This document shows positions 5,927 to 7,765 of a stretch of DNA of 7,765 nt, in pieces. Source of the stretch: DATHWB01 sp040902855 (GTDB lineage: Bacteria; Actinomycetota; Acidimicrobiia; Spongiisociales; ZC4RG35); assembly GCA_040902855.1 (NCBI GenBank), contig JBBDWN010000020.1:1-7765 (forward strand). Reading direction: 5' to 3'. A model generated the notes under the pieces. That model saw nothing but the letters and a program-made list of their open reading frames with translations. It was not told the origin of the DNA and ran no database searches. The first letter of the stretch is position 1. The number at the start of each line of letters is the position of its first letter. The translations under genes were made by a program, and so were the position numbers.

Positions 5927-6319
5927 ATGCCCGACGAATCCGCAGTCCCCGAATTCAGCCTTCCCGACTGGGGCACCGAAGGCGCCCCACCTGAGCCGTC
6001 CGTACCCGCCGACGCCGATGCGGACGCCGACCTCGTCGAGATCGCAGTGGAGCGACCCATGCTGCTTGTCGCCGGTGCGCTCCCGTCCCGGTGGAACGTG
6101 CGCACGGTGCACGGCCTGGTGACGGCATTCGGCAAGAGCGAGAAAGACGACCATCTGGATGCGGTCGAATCCGCCACAGCCAAGGCTCTCGACGATCTTT
6201 CGGAGAAGGCACAGGCGATGGGGGCAAATGCCGTCGTCGACGTCGATGTCGCCGTCTCCGGCCGGAAGTCGAAGGTGGTGGTGACCGCCTGGGGTACGGC
6301 GGTGTCGTTCAGTCGGTGA
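5927..6319 (+). CDS. YbjQ/UPF0145-like heavy-metal-binding-domain family protein
   Basis: A 130-residue protein. After an acidic, Pro/Ala-rich N-terminal stretch of about 40 residues, including an Asp-Ala run at 29-35, the C-terminal part has the YbjQ pattern: RTVHGLVTAFGK (59-70), TAKALDDLSEKAQAMGANAVV (84-104) and a final strand VVVTAWGTAV (117-126). Members form pentameric beta-rich rings; despite the 'heavy-metal-binding' name their function is unproven, and no Cys/His metal cluster is seen here. There is no signal peptide. The start is supported by the leaderless -10 element 7 nt upstream. The gene is divergent from trmD, and its last 11 nt overlap tail-to-tail with the DUF4097 gene. Confidence 0.8.
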   Translation: MPDESAVPEFSLPDWGTEGAPPEPSVPADADADADLVEIAVERPMLLVAGALPSRWNVRTVHGLVTAFGKSEKDDHLDAVESATAKALDDLSEKAQAMGANAVVDVDVAVSGRKSKVVVTAWGTAVSFSR

Positions 6320-7082
6320 AGGTCGAAATGCGTATGTCCCCGGACACTGTCTTCGCGCTGAGACGCACCCGCCGGCGCTGACCGGTCGGTGCAGGCCGGT
6401 CGTCGGCCTGAGGGAGATGCACGCTTCCGGAGAGGGTGTTCACCTCTGCGTCGAGTGTGATGCCCCTGGGGAATCCGATGACCAGATCGCCCGAGACCGA
6501 CTTGATCGTCACCTCGTCGCCACGGAATCGGTCGATGCGAACGTCGCCGGAGGCGCTGTTCGCACGGACATCACCGGCCACTTCGTCGGTGCGGACGTCC
6601 CCCGAGGCGAGCGCAGCCGTCAGGCGGCCGCCCACCCGGTCGATCCAGATGTCCCCGGACGCCGAGTTCACCCGCAAGTCGTCTTCGACGCGCTCCCCCC
6701 GGACCGATCCCGATGCCGTCTTGACCTCGACGCTCTCGGCCGTCCGAAAGGAGACGTCCCCTGACGCGGATCGGCAGATCAGGTTGCGCACATCGGCGTC
6801 GACGAACACGTCCGCAGACGCCGATCCGACCTCGAGGTCACATCCCGCCGGCACTGCGGCCGTGATGCGCACGTTGCCCCGGACGACCCATCCGCTGCGG
6901 TTGTCCGACACGTAGATCGTGTCGCCGGACTGGCGAACCTCGACCGTCTCAGGATCGCGGGTGTCGATGTCGATCGTCATGACGCCTGGCTCGCCCTCGG
7001 TGACGTCCACACGACCGGACTGGATCTTGACGTTCAGAGCAGCGCCCGAACCGACGTTGAACTGCTGGTTGATGGTGCTCAC
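6309..7082 (-). CDS. DUF4097 beta-strand-repeat protein, cytosolic
   Basis: A 257-residue protein built mostly of repeating S-A/V-S-G-D turns: SASAD (87), SASGD (105), TASGS (122), SASGD (140), ASGD (159), SASGD (176), SVSGD (195), TLSGS (216) and TVSGD (245). The period is about 18 residues in the middle, then 19, 21 and 29. This is the DUF4097 (putative adhesin) pattern and probably a right-handed beta-solenoid. Many DUF4097 proteins are membrane-anchored or exported; this one starts VSTINQQFNV with no signal peptide or transmembrane span and is probably cytosolic. GTG 7082 is chosen because it overlaps the upstream RHH gene's stop as GTGA and has GGGAG 9 nt before it; the frame extends upstream to 7160 but that stretch is RHH coding sequence. 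Function unknown. Confidence 0.88.
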   Translation of the reverse strand: MSTINQQFNVGSGAALNVKIQSGRVDVTEGEPGVMTIDIDTRDPETVEVRQSGDTIYVSDNRSGWVVRGNVRITAAVPAGCDLEVGSASADVFVDADVRNLICRSASGDVSFRTAESVEVKTASGSVRGERVEDDLRVNSASGDIWIDRVGGRLTAALASGDVRTDEVAGDVRANSASGDVRIDRFRGDEVTIKSVSGDLVIGFPRGITLDAEVNTLSGSVHLPQADDRPAPTGQRRRVRLSAKTVSGDIRISTFTD

Positions 7083-7528
7083 AAGTCGAAACTCCCGCGC
7101 ACGGTGCGGCCCACCTTGGTCGACTTGCGTGCGCCGCTCGTGAGCGTCTTGACGACCCACATGTTGACGGAGTCGCCTGTCTCGTCGGCGGCCGTTTCGA
7201 CGAGCCCCTTGAGGGAGGGCGGGAGCCGCAGAGTGATCCGGGCATCGAAGTCCTCATCCAACGTGGAGGATTCTGTCTGAGAGGACTGGCGGACGCGAAG
7301 TTGGGGCTCGCCGTCGACCATGACGACGTCGACCGTACGGTCGCCCAGCTGGGCGCCGATCTCCTCGGCCGCCTGCTGCGCGAGCTCGAGCCCGACCTGC
7401 CGGAGGGCGGGTTCGAGAGCGGCCAGGAGTTGAGAGGCTGCCGCCTCCATTGTCGGATCCGCTCCCGCGACGGCCAACTGGGTGCTGACTGCCGCTTCGA
7501 GGGTGGTGAGGACCGGTGTCAGGTGCAT
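7079..7528 (-). CDS. HicB-type ribbon-helix-helix (RHH) DNA-binding protein
   Basis: A 149-residue protein. The N-terminal part (1-80) starts MHLTPVLTTLEAAV and is mostly amphipathic helix, ending in a short strand region TVDVVMVDGEPQLRV (65-79). After an acidic Ser/Thr linker comes a C-terminal RHH: strand DARITLRLP (95-103), helix 105-116, turn and helix with the HicB-like SVNMWVVKTL (120-129), then a basic tail. RHH proteins dimerise and insert the paired strand in the DNA major groove. In actinobacteria, proteins of this layout are often labelled 'toxin-antitoxin HicB family antitoxin' and, to my recollection, commonly precede a DUF4097 gene, as here. No HicA toxin is seen. The start ATG overlaps the upstream small gene's stop (TGATG). 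The three repeats at 7663-7692 are the likely operator. Confidence 0.87.
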   Translation of the reverse strand: MHLTPVLTTLEAAVSTQLAVAGADPTMEAAASQLLAALEPALRQVGLELAQQAAEEIGAQLGDRTVDVVMVDGEPQLRVRQSSQTESSTLDEDFDARITLRLPPSLKGLVETAADETGDSVNMWVVKTLTSGARKSTKVGRTVRGSFDL

Positions 7529-7635
7529 CAGTAGGTCTTCCCCTCGATGAGATCCTGTCGCACCCGCGGATTGCGCGGAGTGGCCCGCCGGAGGTATTCG
7601 GCGTGATGGGCCTTGTAGAAGCTGTGGCAGGTCAT
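7528..7635 (-). CDS. Small basic Cys/His-containing protein, 35 residues, first gene of the RHH operon
   Basis: ATG 7635 opens a 35-codon frame: MTCHSFYKAHHAEYLRRA, then a basic segment rich in Arg and Pro, ending IEGKTY. AGGAGA (7646-7641) lies 5 nt before the ATG, an excellent Shine-Dalgarno. About five of six codons end in G or C, as in real genes here. The TGA stop shares its A with the ATG of the RHH gene (TGATG), the usual sign of translational coupling. Cys3, His4, His10 and His11 could bind a metal, but this is speculative. No family is recognised. The combination of ribosome-binding site, codon bias and stop/start overlap makes a real gene more likely than a leader peptide by chance; a regulatory leader peptide remains an alternative. 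Confidence 0.7.
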   Translation of the reverse strand: MTCHSFYKAHHAEYLRRATPRNPRVRQDLIEGKTY

Positions 7636-7662
7636 TTCGCTCTCCTCGCTGTCCCTGGTGGG

Positions 7663-7692
7663 TGATGTCATTATGATGTCATATTGATGTCA
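7663..7692. repeat. Three TGATGTCA repeats at 11-bp spacing: candidate RHH operator
   Basis: TGATGTCA occurs at 7663-7670, 7674-7681 and 7685-7692, each followed by T and two variable bases, giving an exact 11-bp period (one helical turn). The core is near-palindromic (TGA-TG-TCA). A partial copy ending TTGTCA (7695-7700) follows. Tandem short sites on one DNA face are typical of RHH repressors. The array covers the spacer and -10 region of the operon promoter, so binding would block transcription. Confidence 0.75.
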
Positions 7693-7701
7693 TCTTGTCA
7701 A
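7673..7701 (-). promoter_or_regulatory. Candidate promoter of the small protein-RHH-DUF4097 operon
   Basis: On the minus strand a perfect TTGACA -35 (7701-7696) is followed after 17 nt by CATCAT (7678-7673, 4/6 to TATAAT). A better hexamer CATAAT (7675-7670) lies at 20-nt spacing. Transcription would begin roughly 30 nt before ATG 7635. The promoter overlaps the repeat array. Confidence 0.55.
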
Positions 7702-7717
7702 GGACTTTGTTCTCTCC

Positions 7718-7743
7718 CCCTCGCGACCGAGGCTTTGCGAGGG
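7718..7743. other. Inverted repeat upstream of the RHH operon promoter
   Basis: CCCTCGC (7718-7724) and GCGAGGG (7737-7743) form a perfect 7-bp stem with a 12-nt loop. An alternative outer pairing, TCTCCCCC (7713-7720) with GGGGGAGA (7751-7758), is also possible. It may be a terminator of a gene outside the window or a protein-binding site; no U-tract follows on either strand. Confidence 0.35.
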
Positions 7744-7765
7744 AGTGCTGGGGGGAGACAGCCGA

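Noticed and set aside
5927..6319. Divergent gene next to trmD as a degenerate rimM
   Set aside because: It is on the opposite strand, lacks RimM PRC-barrel features, and its C-terminal half matches the YbjQ pattern.
6309..7635. Classical HicAB toxin-antitoxin locus
   Set aside because: No HicA-like small double-stranded-RNA-binding-fold toxin with a catalytic His is encoded on either side within the window; the partner is a DUF4097 protein.
7663..7692. Short CRISPR array
   Set aside because: Units are 8-9 bp with 2-bp gaps and no spacer-length variable sequence; the pattern is an operator, not a CRISPR.

Overview
The window is gene-dense, GC-rich chromosomal DNA with strong G/C bias at third codon positions. 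It looks like an actinobacterium; a lineage such as Acidimicrobiia is my guess from protein style and promoter type, not something the sequence proves. No rRNA, tRNA, CRISPR array, insertion sequence or integrase was seen.

Layout from left to right: (1) 1-819, minus: the N-terminal 273 codons of a ComM/YifB-type AAA+ protein that runs off the left edge. (2) 859-1632, minus: a crotonase-fold enoyl-CoA hydratase/isomerase relative. (3) 1686-2012, plus: a 37-residue single-span membrane protein followed 3 nt later by a 69-residue Cys/His zinc-ribbon-like protein. (4) 1989-2321, minus: YraN (UPF0102), tail-to-tail with the zinc-ribbon gene. (5) 2574-4109, plus: a DEAD-box RNA helicase with a basic repeat linker and a canonical C-terminal RRM. 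(6) 5903 down to 4119, minus: trmD, rplS, lepB, the conserved translation/secretion block, with lepB starting next to the rplS stop. (7) 5927-6319, plus: a YbjQ-like protein divergent from trmD. (8) 7635 down to 6309, minus: an operon of a 35-codon small protein, a HicB-type ribbon-helix-helix (RHH) protein and a cytosolic DUF4097 beta-repeat protein, joined by TGATG and GTGA stop/start overlaps.

Blocks 1, 4 and 6 are remains of the common rimM-trmD-rplS-lepB-rnhB-yraN-comM neighbourhood. Here it has been opened by the helicase, the crotonase and small genes; rimM is absent from its usual place beside trmD and rnhB is not between lepB and yraN.

The most notable part is the right end. The RHH operon is preceded by three copies of TGATGTCA at exactly 11-bp spacing, lying over a promoter with a perfect TTGACA -35 box. 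This is the arrangement expected of an autoregulated RHH operon, yet no HicA-like toxin is seen and the partner is a DUF4097 beta-repeat protein. A second theme is leaderless transcription: several start codons lie 6-8 nt after a TANNNT -10 element, and the trmD/ybjQ-like divergent pair appears to share one symmetric -10 element (A-N3-TA-N3-T).
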